From Bacteroidales bacterium Bact_22 (GTDB taxonomy: Bacteria > Bacteroidota > Bacteroidia > Bacteroidales > F082): 64,000 nt of DNA. This document shows positions 28,261 through 38,931 of the stretch, one piece after another. The DNA lies in contig LUZN01000005.1 of the NCBI GenBank assembly GCA_001603665.1, positions 21,406-85,405 on the forward strand, given 5' to 3'. The position numbers were made by a program, and so were the translations under genes. The notes under the pieces are model-generated. The model saw only the letters and a list, made by a program, of their open reading frames with translations. It was not told where the DNA came from and did no database searches. Position 1 is the first letter of the stretch, and every line of letters begins with the position of its first letter.

Positions 28261-28316
28261 TTTGGCCGTTGGCCTTTAGCTGTTGGCAGCCAATGGCCAA
28301 TAGCCAATAGCCAAAG
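28261..28316. repeat. 7-mer word array (GGCCRTT/GGCCAAT/AGCCAAT)
   Basis: GGCCGTT GGCCTTT AGCTGTT GGCAGCCAAT GGCCAAT AGCCAAT AGCCAAAG. Confidence 0.8.
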
Positions 28317-28317
28317 T

Positions 28318-31300
28318 TTATCTCACAACTATCTTCTGAACGTTACCATTTAACTTGAAGATATAAACGCCCTGTGGCATTGCGATGGCCTCGACACCGT
28401 TGATCACAGTGTTCTTAACCATGCGTCCCATGACGTCGAAGATCTGAAGTTCGCCTTCGCCGCTGACGATGAGGTCGTTGCCGCTCTGGTAGACGAATAT
28501 CTCGTTGTCGTGTGCGTCGTAACCCTTCTCAGTGAACGAAAGGATGAAGCGTTCCTCGCTGTCGTTATTCGATGCGATGAATGAATACTCGCTGTCGAGG
28601 AGAAGGTTGACGTCTTCGCCTGTCAAACGGTCGATGAGGTGCAGATAGCTCATGTCGAGACCTTCCGTGTTGACGCTGATGGTGTATCTTCCCAACTCTT
28701 TTGCCTTGAAGTTGAGAGGCATGCTGCCATGACCGTCGCTGCTGACGATAGCGTAGTCTTTACCGTTTTGTGGTATATATAGTTTTGAATCATTATCAAA
28801 TAACGTAAACTTAGGAAGACCTGCATTCCCGTTAAATGTTACGACAGCATTGTCAATAGCTTTTGTATTTATAGTGTTGCCATCTCTGCTGACAACCTGC
28901 TGAGCTAATACGATATTCATCTGACTTGGTGTTGGCATGGCAGCCTGTTGAGTCTCAGCTATAGTGAATTCGACTACCTCATCTTTTTCGCCATATACTG
29001 CGATACCCGCACAAGGAGTGATTAGGTTGCCGCTTGTTTTATTGGCGACTGCCGAACCATTGTTTAATTCACCAAAATCCTTGTTAACAGTAACCAAGCA
29101 ATTAAATGGATTGCTGATAAGATTCCAGCCGGTTTGATAAAGAGTAATAGTATTGTTTTCAGTTGATCTGATACTTGTACCGCTAAAATGCAGTGTAACA
29201 TCGTTTTTGTTTGCGTAGAGATAACCTACACCATTGGCAATATTGAATGGATGCTGACGGTAATTCTCCCACGTGTTGCCACTTAGTCTGTAGAGGTCGT
29301 ACGTGCGAATCTCTTCTTCGTTAGGAGTTATCATACCTACTTCAGATGGTGTTAGGTCGCTGTTAATCGGTGATGCGATGAAGTACCATCCGTCGGTTTT
29401 TTCTGTTTCGTCATTTGGATTATTCTCATCGACTGTCCAAGCTGCGATATCCATGTAGAAATCGTATTGTGGAGTGACTTCATCCTTCATGTATAAATAG
29501 ATAGCACTTTGACCACTTGCATAGCAACTGAATAATGTACTACCTGAATTATACATAATGGTTGGCCTATTACTGTTTCCATAAGATGTAATAGTAGCCT
29601 TATTATCATTATCAAATGTAATAGTCCATTGGCCCGTGGTATTATTATTAGTTTGAGTTCTTAAGTAACTATTGTTAGAAGTTGAGGCATTGTACAGGTA
29701 ACCAGGACGCTCTGCATCGTAAATCGTATATTTCCCATTGGCATCCGGGCCATTGATAACGAATTCATAAACATCCGTGCCAGTTACAGTAGCCACGTCA
29801 TTTTCAATCTCAACAGCTACAGCAGAGCGGTTGTTACTACCTTGTGCACCCATAGCCTTGTCAGAACCGTTGGCGATGATATAGTGGCGACCATTCTCGA
29901 TGCTGGTGGCCAAAGTATAAGTGACTGGTGCAACATATACTGATTGTGTGAAAGTAACAAGATTTGAATAGACGTTTTCGGTGCCATCCGAAGCGTACAC
30001 TTTAAATGTAGCTGTGCGATTTGTGCCGTCGTTTTGAGCTATGGTGTAATTAATCACATAACCGCTTGTTGCGCCTGCTGCAACTGAAACATTGCTCATC
30101 CATGCAGGAGCTGAAATTGTCTGGTTATTGTCATCATAATATTGAATTGTGATGGCTGCTGCATTAGCTATTGTCATGTTGTCGTAATCAATGGCGAGAC
30201 TGCCACTTCCGCCTGTCGAAGGAACGGTAACCTGATCTGGAGCAACTGTAATGTAAGGCTCTGTTGGGGCTTCGCCGAGTTTGTAGAGGGTCAGTTTTGC
30301 ATTTGCATTGGAGCTAGCATACGTTCTGAATGAAGTATTGGTGCTGTAGTATGCAATGCATCTGCTTCCTGAAGTTGATTGGAAGATGTATGCATCATTA
30401 GATAAACTAACACTATAACTTGCTGCAGCACTTTCTCCTAAACTAAAACCTGTTGATCCCGTTCCTGTGTTATAGCAATATTTTTCTGCATTCTCATTAT
30501 ACAAATTCCAATTATCAGAATTAGCTTCTAACTTCCATACGATGTCTGTTGCTGGATTATTAATTTGGTTGCTAGAATTGGCTGTTACTTCTGAACTCGC
30601 CATTTCATTAGTAGTACTGCCATAATAACTTGCTTTTAAAGCATGCCCAGAATTAACCAGTACATAATACCCGCCATCTTCAAGGTCGGCCAAAGTAGTC
30701 ACCTTGGTAAACGTGCCTTGACCATTGTAGGTGTTAGTTTGTCCGGCTTGTGTAACTGTTACAGTTTTTGTAACTGTTTCATTGGTATTGTAAGTATAGG
30801 TGAGAGTAACAGTTGCAGTACGAGCTGTTGTAGTGTTGTTAGCTTCGCAAATGAATTCTATTGTTCCCGATGAGGTGGTTTGGGCATTATCATCAACTTC
30901 GAGCCATGTGTCTTCGGTTGATGCCACTATGCTGCCGCCTGTTACTGGATTATTGATGGTGTATGCAATTTCACCATCTTCATCATCGTAAGCAATATTA
31001 ACGTCCGATGCAGTGATTGTTGTTGGACGAGCGAATTCAACAAGGTAGTTGCCTTGTTCGAATTCTTTGGCGTCATTATATATCTTTACATTACCGAAGA
31101 TAGTAACCTGATCGCCCACTTGGATATCGATTTGATTTGCAAAGGCCGTATTGTTAATGTTTTTTCCTTTGTAAACCTCAAGTTTATTGGTAGCTTCACC
31201 GTCTACTGAGATGTAATAAGTAAGCTCGCCATTGCTTGTCGGAGCATCAGTTGGAGCTGTGCAAACGATACCGTTGACGAAGATATTGTTCTGAGGATAG

Positions 31301-33432
31301 GAGTTGAAAGCAAGGGCTTCAGTCACCGTATAAGTGTTGCTGGACGATTTGATGTAATAGTCGGCAGTGGCAATGGTGCTTTCATCACTACCTTTTATTG
31401 CAATAGCTTTGATGGTTGTTGTTGTACTCACAGAAATAGCACCAGTGTATTGAGTGCTTGAGCTACTTGGCGTTGTGCCGTCGGTGGTATAGTAAATGGT
31501 AGTACCTGATGTTTCACAGGCGAGGGTCACGCTTTGTGTTGTTGCATAACCGCCGGCAGCAATGCTGAATGTAGGGGCTTCGACGGCAACTGAAGGATGA
31601 GTTAAGGATTGCAAGACGCAACCTGATGAAAACTCATATAAAGATTGAGCGTTGAAATAAGTCAAATCGCCAGAGACCACAACGATATCGCCAACTTCAA
31701 CATTGGCGGCATCGGTACCGGTACAACGATAAGCTCTCAAGAAATCTGTATCGCCGGATTCATCCACAATATCAAACGAGATGTTACTGTACTGTGCGTT
31801 ATAAGCTTCCGAGATATTGGAAACAATGCCAGTGACATACACGTCTGTTACACCTATATTGCCGTCAATAGCGGCGCGGGCTTCGGCAACGGTGTAAGGA
31901 TTGTTCAGTGTGCCAGGAGCGTCTGGATCGCTGTTAGTAACCGAAACAGTAAATGTAGCTGTACCAGCGTAATAGTTTTCATCGGCCTCTTGGCTAATGG
32001 TGACAGTTTGTGCGCTCGGAGTCACTGCCAAAGGAGTGACTGTGATGGTCTTGTTGGTTGCGTCATGAACATAGCTGAAATAGCTTGTTGGGGTGGCAGG
32101 TTCGATGGTGATGGCGCCTGTGCTGGAAGTGGTATAGCTTACTGTTTGTGCTGAGCTATTGTTGTATAGGTCAAAGCTAAGAGCAACAGGAGCACCAGTA
32201 ATTGCAAGGTCACTTGGATCTAATGAACTGCCGCTTATTGAGTAAGTGACAACTATGGTAGTCCAACGAATCTGTTTGCTATGCTCAATAGTAAAATTAG
32301 TTGAGGCAGAGCCTGTCCAAGTTACTGTCGCGCCATTTGCGGAAACAGATCCTGTTGAAGGAGTAACGGTTCCACTATTTTGATAGCCATTATAACTTTC
32401 GCCTGATGCCGTTAAAACTATTTTAGTGATAGTAACTCCAGTACCAGGCATAATGGTAGTAGTTCCACCTGCATAGAATTGTGCATAAGAAGTATTCCCA
32501 TAAAACTTGGTGTCTTTAATAGAAACGTCAGGCTTTACCATAGTGTACTCTGATCCACTGGATGAAGTTCCCTGTCCTGTGTAGTCAGAATAAGTAAAGG
32601 TCGCAGTTGTTCCCGTCGAAGGGGTGCTATCATCAACTTCAACTGTAAAAGACACTGAACCAGCAGCATAAGTAGCATCAGCATCTTGTGAGATGGTGAT
32701 GGTTTGTGCACTTGGGGTAACGGCAACAGGAGTAACTGTGATGGTATTGCCGCTAACGGATGTAGTAACATAGCCAGTGCCACCGCTTACAGTCACCGCA
32801 CCAGTGCTGGAGGTCGTGAAGTTGACCGTTTGAGCAGAGGAGTTATTGTAGAGGTCGAAACTGAGAGCGACGGGAGCGCCTGTGAGAGCGAGGTTACTGG
32901 GGGTTAACTGGGAACCGCTTCCGCTATCTTCCTCGGAATTCACACCCCATATCACGAAACGTTTTGCTGTACTTGTCGTGAAAGTAAACGTTGTCTCCTC
33001 AGTGAGAGCGTTTGTAAATGTGATGACTTTATAAAAATCCGTACTGCTGGCTGTTCCATTTAATGTAAAGTCAGTACTTGATCCAGCAATACCACTATCC
33101 GCTGTTAAACTAATGCTTGCTGGGGAAATATTGGTATTTGGAGTTATGTTAACGGAAAGTCCAGAAACACCATTCCATGCAGCAACATGTATGTGAAGAT
33201 ATTTAGCACCGGATGGGACAGTAACAGTCATAGTTCCACCAGCTTTGCTAGTTCCGACCTTGATACCTGCATTGGTATTAACGGTACAAGAAGAACCATT
33301 GGTTCCAGCAGTAAGCGTACAATTACTCGTTTGAGTAGCTGAATAATTACTTTGTCCCCATCCCACCATACTCGGCGTCATGAAGACCAGCAGCGCGAGC
33401 GCTGCAAACAATTTTGTAAATGTTTTTTTCAT
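28318..33432 (-). CDS. Very large (1704 aa) modular secreted T9SS protein: duplicated Ig-like modules, chitobiase-like C-term repeat, BACON-like, T9SS sorting domain
   Basis: Signal peptide; duplicated 'APVALSFDLYNNSSAQTV..TTSSTGA'; 'GTTIYYTTDGTTPSSSSTQYTGAISV'; C-term 'LQIFDVMGRMVKN...MPQGVYIFKLNGNVQKIVVR'. Confidence 0.85.
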   Translation of the reverse strand: MKKTFTKLFAALALLVFMTPSMVGWGQSNYSATQTSNCTLTAGTNGSSCTVNTNAGIKVGTSKAGGTMTVTVPSGAKYLHIHVAAWNGVSGLSVNITPNTNISPASISLTADSGIAGSSTDFTLNGTASSTDFYKVITFTNALTEETTFTFTTSTAKRFVIWGVNSEEDSGSGSQLTPSNLALTGAPVALSFDLYNNSSAQTVNFTTSSTGAVTVSGGTGYVTTSVSGNTITVTPVAVTPSAQTITISQDADATYAAGSVSFTVEVDDSTPSTGTTATFTYSDYTGQGTSSSGSEYTMVKPDVSIKDTKFYGNTSYAQFYAGGTTTIMPGTGVTITKIVLTASGESYNGYQNSGTVTPSTGSVSANGATVTWTGSASTNFTIEHSKQIRWTTIVVTYSISGSSLDPSDLAITGAPVALSFDLYNNSSAQTVSYTTSSTGAITIEPATPTSYFSYVHDATNKTITVTPLAVTPSAQTVTISQEADENYYAGTATFTVSVTNSDPDAPGTLNNPYTVAEARAAIDGNIGVTDVYVTGIVSNISEAYNAQYSNISFDIVDESGDTDFLRAYRCTGTDAANVEVGDIVVVSGDLTYFNAQSLYEFSSGCVLQSLTHPSVAVEAPTFSIAAGGYATTQSVTLACETSGTTIYYTTDGTTPSSSSTQYTGAISVSTTTTIKAIAIKGSDESTIATADYYIKSSSNTYTVTEALAFNSYPQNNIFVNGIVCTAPTDAPTSNGELTYYISVDGEATNKLEVYKGKNINNTAFANQIDIQVGDQVTIFGNVKIYNDAKEFEQGNYLVEFARPTTITASDVNIAYDDEDGEIAYTINNPVTGGSIVASTEDTWLEVDDNAQTTSSGTIEFICEANNTTTARTATVTLTYTYNTNETVTKTVTVTQAGQTNTYNGQGTFTKVTTLADLEDGGYYVLVNSGHALKASYYGSTTNEMASSEVTANSSNQINNPATDIVWKLEANSDNWNLYNENAEKYCYNTGTGSTGFSLGESAAASYSVSLSNDAYIFQSTSGSRCIAYYSTNTSFRTYASSNANAKLTLYKLGEAPTEPYITVAPDQVTVPSTGGSGSLAIDYDNMTIANAAAITIQYYDDNNQTISAPAWMSNVSVAAGATSGYVINYTIAQNDGTNRTATFKVYASDGTENVYSNLVTFTQSVYVAPVTYTLATSIENGRHYIIANGSDKAMGAQGSNNRSAVAVEIENDVATVTGTDVYEFVINGPDANGKYTIYDAERPGYLYNASTSNNSYLRTQTNNNTTGQWTITFDNDNKATITSYGNSNRPTIMYNSGSTLFSCYASGQSAIYLYMKDEVTPQYDFYMDIAAWTVDENNPNDETEKTDGWYFIASPINSDLTPSEVGMITPNEEEIRTYDLYRLSGNTWENYRQHPFNIANGVGYLYANKNDVTLHFSGTSIRSTENNTITLYQTGWNLISNPFNCLVTVNKDFGELNNGSAVANKTSGNLITPCAGIAVYGEKDEVVEFTIAETQQAAMPTPSQMNIVLAQQVVSRDGNTINTKAIDNAVVTFNGNAGLPKFTLFDNDSKLYIPQNGKDYAIVSSDGHGSMPLNFKAKELGRYTISVNTEGLDMSYLHLIDRLTGEDVNLLLDSEYSFIASNNDSEERFILSFTEKGYDAHDNEIFVYQSGNDLIVSGEGELQIFDVMGRMVKNTVINGVEAIAMPQGVYIFKLNGNVQKIVVR

Positions 33433-33619
33433 TTTGTTTTGTTTAGTTTTGTTTATTATTTATTTTACCTATTTTTTACGCTTTTTAATTACGCTTTTTT
33501 GCAAATTTTTGCGATGCAGCGCCCCAATTGATTTACATTCAACAATCATAATCCACTGTAAATCAACACATTAAAACAAAAATACCTCTTCGCACGGAAT
33601 CTCTTTCAAAATGGTCCGC

Positions 33620-33658
33620 AAAAATACACAATTAATTAATATGGTGGAAGATTTTTTT
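33620..33658. repeat. Copy 1 of AAAAATACACAATTAATTAATATGGTGGAAGATTTTTTT repeat
   Basis: Near-identical to 35421-35459, partial at 34833-34871. Confidence 0.75.
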
Positions 33659-33755
33659 GAAAAAAAGTTTTTTGGCTTATAAGCTTATGAGATTAGAAGC
33701 TTAGAAGATTATAGGATTAGAAGGGGATTGAGAGGTTATTATTTAAAACGAAACA

Positions 33756-34769
33756 TTATTTTGGTAAAAGTTTTTTGAGTTCGTAGCGTGTAATGGCTAT
33801 TGGCTGTTCGTTCTTTTCGACAGTCCATTGTGCAACTAGATCATTCTTTTCTTTGCAAAACAAAAGACCTATGGTGTCACCATCCAAATCTGTTTTGAAA
33901 AGATGGTCAACAGCAGTACAATAGAGATTTAATTTGCTAACATATTCGGGTTCAAATTTGCCTGTTTTCAGTTCAACGACAATATATCTTCGCAATCGCA
34001 GATGATAAAACAACAAATCGCAGAAAAACTCATCCCCGTTAATCTCGAGCCTAATTTGTCTGCCTACATAAGCGAATCCAGCGCCCAATTCAATCAGAAA
34101 CCGTGATATATTATCTTCTAATCCTTTTTGTAATTCTTTTTCTTTAAAGTCATTGTTTAGATTAAGGAAATCCAAATGATAAGGATTCCTTAGCATTTCT
34201 GTGGCATAATCGCTGTCGTCTTTAGGTAATGTGGTCGGAAAATTGTTTATGGCCTTTCCTTCAGATTCGTATAATTCAGCTGCCATCATATTAAGCAGCA
34301 TGTTTCTGCTCCAGCCGTGTTCTATTGTTTTTAAGATATAAAAAAACGATTTGTCAGGACCAAACTTCTTATCAAGTATAAAACGGATATGCCCCCAGGG
34401 AACAAGCGAAACATAATCTACTACCGAATTGGTATGTCCTATTTGTGCCACAACTTGTGGCGTAATTGTAATTGATGAAAATGTGTCGTACATCTGCTTG
34501 ATATACTGTAAGTTTCGAGTTGAGAACCCCTTCATGTCAGGGAAAGCACTCATCAAATCATGGCTGAGTTGGGTGAAGAATTTGCTGCCCCATTTTGTGT
34601 CAATTTTTAAACGGGTTATTTCTTCGCCGATAAACCAATAAAGCCTAATTAGTTGTTGATTGACGCCAACAGAAGTCCTAAATCGTGTCGCTTTTGCCTG
34701 CTCGATTACACTTGTTAATAGTTTTTGATACTGCGAGTCATACGCTGAATTATGAATTATCGATTCCAT
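33756..34769 (-). CDS. PDDEXK nuclease / DUF1016 (YhcG-like) protein
   Basis: 'SVGVNQQLIRLYWFIGEEITR', 'FIDLLFYHLRLRRYIVVELKTGKFEPEY'-type core (here 'FFCDLLFYHLRLRRYIVVELKTGKFEPEYVSKLNLY'). Confidence 0.9.
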   Translation of the reverse strand: MESIIHNSAYDSQYQKLLTSVIEQAKATRFRTSVGVNQQLIRLYWFIGEEITRLKIDTKWGSKFFTQLSHDLMSAFPDMKGFSTRNLQYIKQMYDTFSSITITPQVVAQIGHTNSVVDYVSLVPWGHIRFILDKKFGPDKSFFYILKTIEHGWSRNMLLNMMAAELYESEGKAINNFPTTLPKDDSDYATEMLRNPYHLDFLNLNNDFKEKELQKGLEDNISRFLIELGAGFAYVGRQIRLEINGDEFFCDLLFYHLRLRRYIVVELKTGKFEPEYVSKLNLYCTAVDHLFKTDLDGDTIGLLFCKEKNDLVAQWTVEKNEQPIAITRYELKKLLPK

Positions 34770-34882
34770 AATTTTGATAATTAGTAAAACAATAAAGAAA
34801 ATATTTAGTTTTTAAGGTTCTAATGCAATTGCAAAGATACACAATTAATTAATATGATTGATAAAAAAATTGAAAAATTTTT

Positions 34883-34955
34883 GGACGCATTCAATGCGAC
34901 AATGTCGGACGCATTCGATGCGTTATTGTCGGACGCATGCGATGCGTCCCTACGG
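34883..34955. repeat. Three tandem 24-nt REP-like palindromic units ending at the RAYT stop codon
   Basis: GGACGCATTCAATGCGACAATGTC / GGACGCATTCGATGCGTTATTGTC / GGACGCATGCGATGCGTCCCTACGG. Confidence 0.85.
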
Positions 34956-35393
34956 ATTGTTGCGGTCACGGTGCCAAATCAATGGGTTGTTTTCAATATA
35001 ATCCGCAATGCGATTCATTTCCAATTGGTTGCGAATTATATGGTCGTTGTAACGTTCCTGCCATGAAAACGTTCTGTCAGATTGAACGGACGTGGCGCGC
35101 CGCGTCCCTACATTTGTTCGATCATATGGTATTTTGTTACCGTCAACAGACACAATCAAATGTATGTGGTTCGGCATTATTGTCGATAACAATATTTTTG
35201 CGTATGGATAATGCGTTTCTGTATTTTCAATCTGTGTTTTCAAATATTCGCCAATATCGGTCAAATGTATTTTGTCATCGGCGATTTCGCCGAAATAATG
35301 AATTCTGTCTTTTGTGCAGATTGTGACGAAATATTCGCCACCATTGTATTGGTGCCAATTCGCCCTAGGCGTTTTTCGGTTTGATAAATTCAT
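34950..35393 (-). CDS. REP-associated tyrosine transposase (RAYT; Y1_Tnp/IS200-like HUH)
   Basis: 'YFVTICTKDRIHYFG', 'IMPNHIHLIV' (HUH), 'WQERYNDHIIRNQLEMNRIADYIENNPLIW'. Confidence 0.9.
   Translation of the reverse strand: MNLSNRKTPRANWHQYNGGEYFVTICTKDRIHYFGEIADDKIHLTDIGEYLKTQIENTETHYPYAKILLSTIMPNHIHLIVSVDGNKIPYDRTNVGTRRATSVQSDRTFSWQERYNDHIIRNQLEMNRIADYIENNPLIWHRDRNNP
35088..35107. repeat. REP-like 20-bp palindrome inside the RAYT coding sequence
   Basis: GGACGTGGCGCGCCGCGTCC followed by CTAC; one mismatch. Confidence 0.75.
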
Positions 35394-35420
35394 GTTTTCA
35401 GTTCTTAAAATTAACAAACC

Positions 35421-35459
35421 AAAAATACATAATTAATATATGGTGGAAGATTTTTTTTT
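35421..35459. repeat. Copy of AAAAATACATAATTAATATATGGTGGAAGATTTTTTTT repeat
   Basis: Near-identical to 33620-33658. Confidence 0.75.
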
Positions 35460-35482
35460 AATTTTGCAGAAAAATTCTCAGC

Positions 35483-36487
35483 ATGAAAGCATTACTTGGA
35501 ATGTCGTTGAGCGAGCTGCAAGACGTTGTGGCTCAACATAATCTGCCGAAGTTTACCGCCAAACAGCTCGTCGACTGGCTCTACCGCAAACGTGTCACCA
35601 CCTTCGAGGAGATGACAAACCTGTCGAAGACCACACGACAGCTGCTATCGGAAAATTATGTCACCGGCTACCGCGACTTCGAGAACGTGCAAGAGTCGCA
35701 TGACGGCACCAAGAAATACCTTTTCCCGACCGAAAACGGACATGTCGAGACGGCGTATATCCCTGAGCGTGAACGCGCTACGCTATGCGTGTCGTGCCAG
35801 GTAGGATGTAAGATGAACTGTCTCTTCTGCCAGACCGGAAAACAAGGCTTCCAAGGCAATCTTTCCGCTGGCGACATTATAAACCAGATACTTAACCTGC
35901 CGGAATACGAGACGCTGTCGAACTTCGTGTTTATGGGCATGGGCGAGCCTATGGACAACTACGACAACATCATGCGAGTGCTCGAAATCATGACCTCCGA
36001 CTGGGGATTGGCGATGAGTCCGACAAGAATTACGGTGTCCACTGCGGGCGTCATCCCCAACATGAAACGCTTTATCAACGAGTCGAAATGCAACCTCGCC
36101 GTCAGTCTGCACAGCCCGTTCCACGATGAACGTGCCAAGATCATGCCTGTCGAGAAGTCGTATCCGATAAATGAAGTCATCCATGCCATCCGTCAGCACG
36201 ACTGGAGCGGACAAAGGCGTGTATCGTTTGAATATATAGTTTTCAAAGGCCTTAACGATACTCCTAAGCACATCAACGAGCTGGCCCGTCAGTTGGGGAG
36301 TCTGCGCTGCCGAGTGAATCTGATAAGGTTCCACGCGATACCGAATATCGATTTGCAGAGCCCGTCGATGGACGACATGGTCCGTTTCCGCGATAAATTA
36401 AATGATAAAGGAATTATCGCAACAATCAGGGCTTCAAGAGGTCAGGATATCGATGCCGCCTGCGGCTTGCTATCAACGAAAAGATAG
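35483..36487 (+). CDS. rlmN: 23S rRNA (adenine2503-C2)-methyltransferase
   Basis: 'CVSCQVGCKMNCLFCQTGKQGF' radical SAM CxxxCxxC, 'VFMGMGEPMDN'. Confidence 0.97.
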   Translation: MKALLGMSLSELQDVVAQHNLPKFTAKQLVDWLYRKRVTTFEEMTNLSKTTRQLLSENYVTGYRDFENVQESHDGTKKYLFPTENGHVETAYIPERERATLCVSCQVGCKMNCLFCQTGKQGFQGNLSAGDIINQILNLPEYETLSNFVFMGMGEPMDNYDNIMRVLEIMTSDWGLAMSPTRITVSTAGVIPNMKRFINESKCNLAVSLHSPFHDERAKIMPVEKSYPINEVIHAIRQHDWSGQRRVSFEYIVFKGLNDTPKHINELARQLGSLRCRVNLIRFHAIPNIDLQSPSMDDMVRFRDKLNDKGIIATIRASRGQDIDAACGLLSTKR

Positions 36488-37225
36488 TCTCACTAAAAGC
36501 GGCCTATGGTCTGAAGCCTCTTTCTCTTCTATTACTATAGATTCCAGCGTTTTTGCTTGGCAATTGTTGAATGTCGCCACGTAGTCGATACATTCTGTAG
36601 GCTCATCGGCAGGGAAGGTGGGCTCGTTTTCTGAGTTTATAGTAAAATATTTCTTTAACTCCAGTAAAAGCTGAGAGTTTGGAGCATCGTTCCAGTCGCC
36701 GGCGAGAATAAAAGGCTTCTGCCATTGCTCGGCTTCATTAATTATTAATGGTATGGAAGCCAATCTGGCATCTTCTTCCAAATCCAAGTGTGTGCAAGCA
36801 ATCACGTAATCTTTCAATTCCACGACAAGCAACACTCTGGGCTCATCGCCTGGAAGAGGAATACGTTTCGTGCTTAAAGGCTGCTCTTTGGTCAAAACTC
36901 CAACTCCATAGCCACCTCCGTCATAATCGATGGCTTTGCCAAAAGTAGGATAAAAATTGGTGCGGTTTGCCAATTCTTCAAGTTGATATTTCCGTCCGCT
37001 TCTGCTCGTCATACTATCAAGCTCCTGAAGTGCCACAATATCAGGTTGGTTCTTGATAATCACATTTGCAGTCCTATCATAATCCACAACCAAATCCATT
37101 CCTGCACAATGTCTAACGTTGTAACTCATGATTTTCACTTCAAGATCCACGTTCGGCTTGCAAAACCAGATTGAGCAAAAGATTCCAGTTATCAGCGCAA
37201 TCGCAAAAAATAAAGTCCTTTTCAT
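36473..37225 (-). CDS. Endonuclease/exonuclease/phosphatase family protein, exported
   Basis: 'IMSYNVRHCAGMD', 'VALQELDSMTSRSG', 'LAGDWNDAPNS', 'ASDHRPLLVRL'. Confidence 0.88.
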   Translation of the reverse strand: MKRTLFFAIALITGIFCSIWFCKPNVDLEVKIMSYNVRHCAGMDLVVDYDRTANVIIKNQPDIVALQELDSMTSRSGRKYQLEELANRTNFYPTFGKAIDYDGGGYGVGVLTKEQPLSTKRIPLPGDEPRVLLVVELKDYVIACTHLDLEEDARLASIPLIINEAEQWQKPFILAGDWNDAPNSQLLLELKKYFTINSENEPTFPADEPTECIDYVATFNNCQAKTLESIVIEEKEASDHRPLLVRLSFR

Positions 37226-37321
37226 ATCTTTCAAAAAACTACCCCAAAGATATGAAAATTAAACTATTAAACTACGTAAACTATTAAACTTTTTTGTATC
37301 TTTGCAAAAAATTGTATCAAA

Positions 37322-38929
<1,608 letters not shown>

Positions 38930-38931
38930 TT

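Noticed and set aside
34854-35326. + strand ORFs opposite the RAYT gene (34854-35066, 34937-35326)
   Set aside because: Antisense to a clear HUH transposase and run through palindromic repeats.
34950-35393. Full IS200/IS605 insertion sequence
   Set aside because: No TnpB and no paired subterminal hairpin ends seen; protein fits RAYT (single-copy, REP-associated) better.
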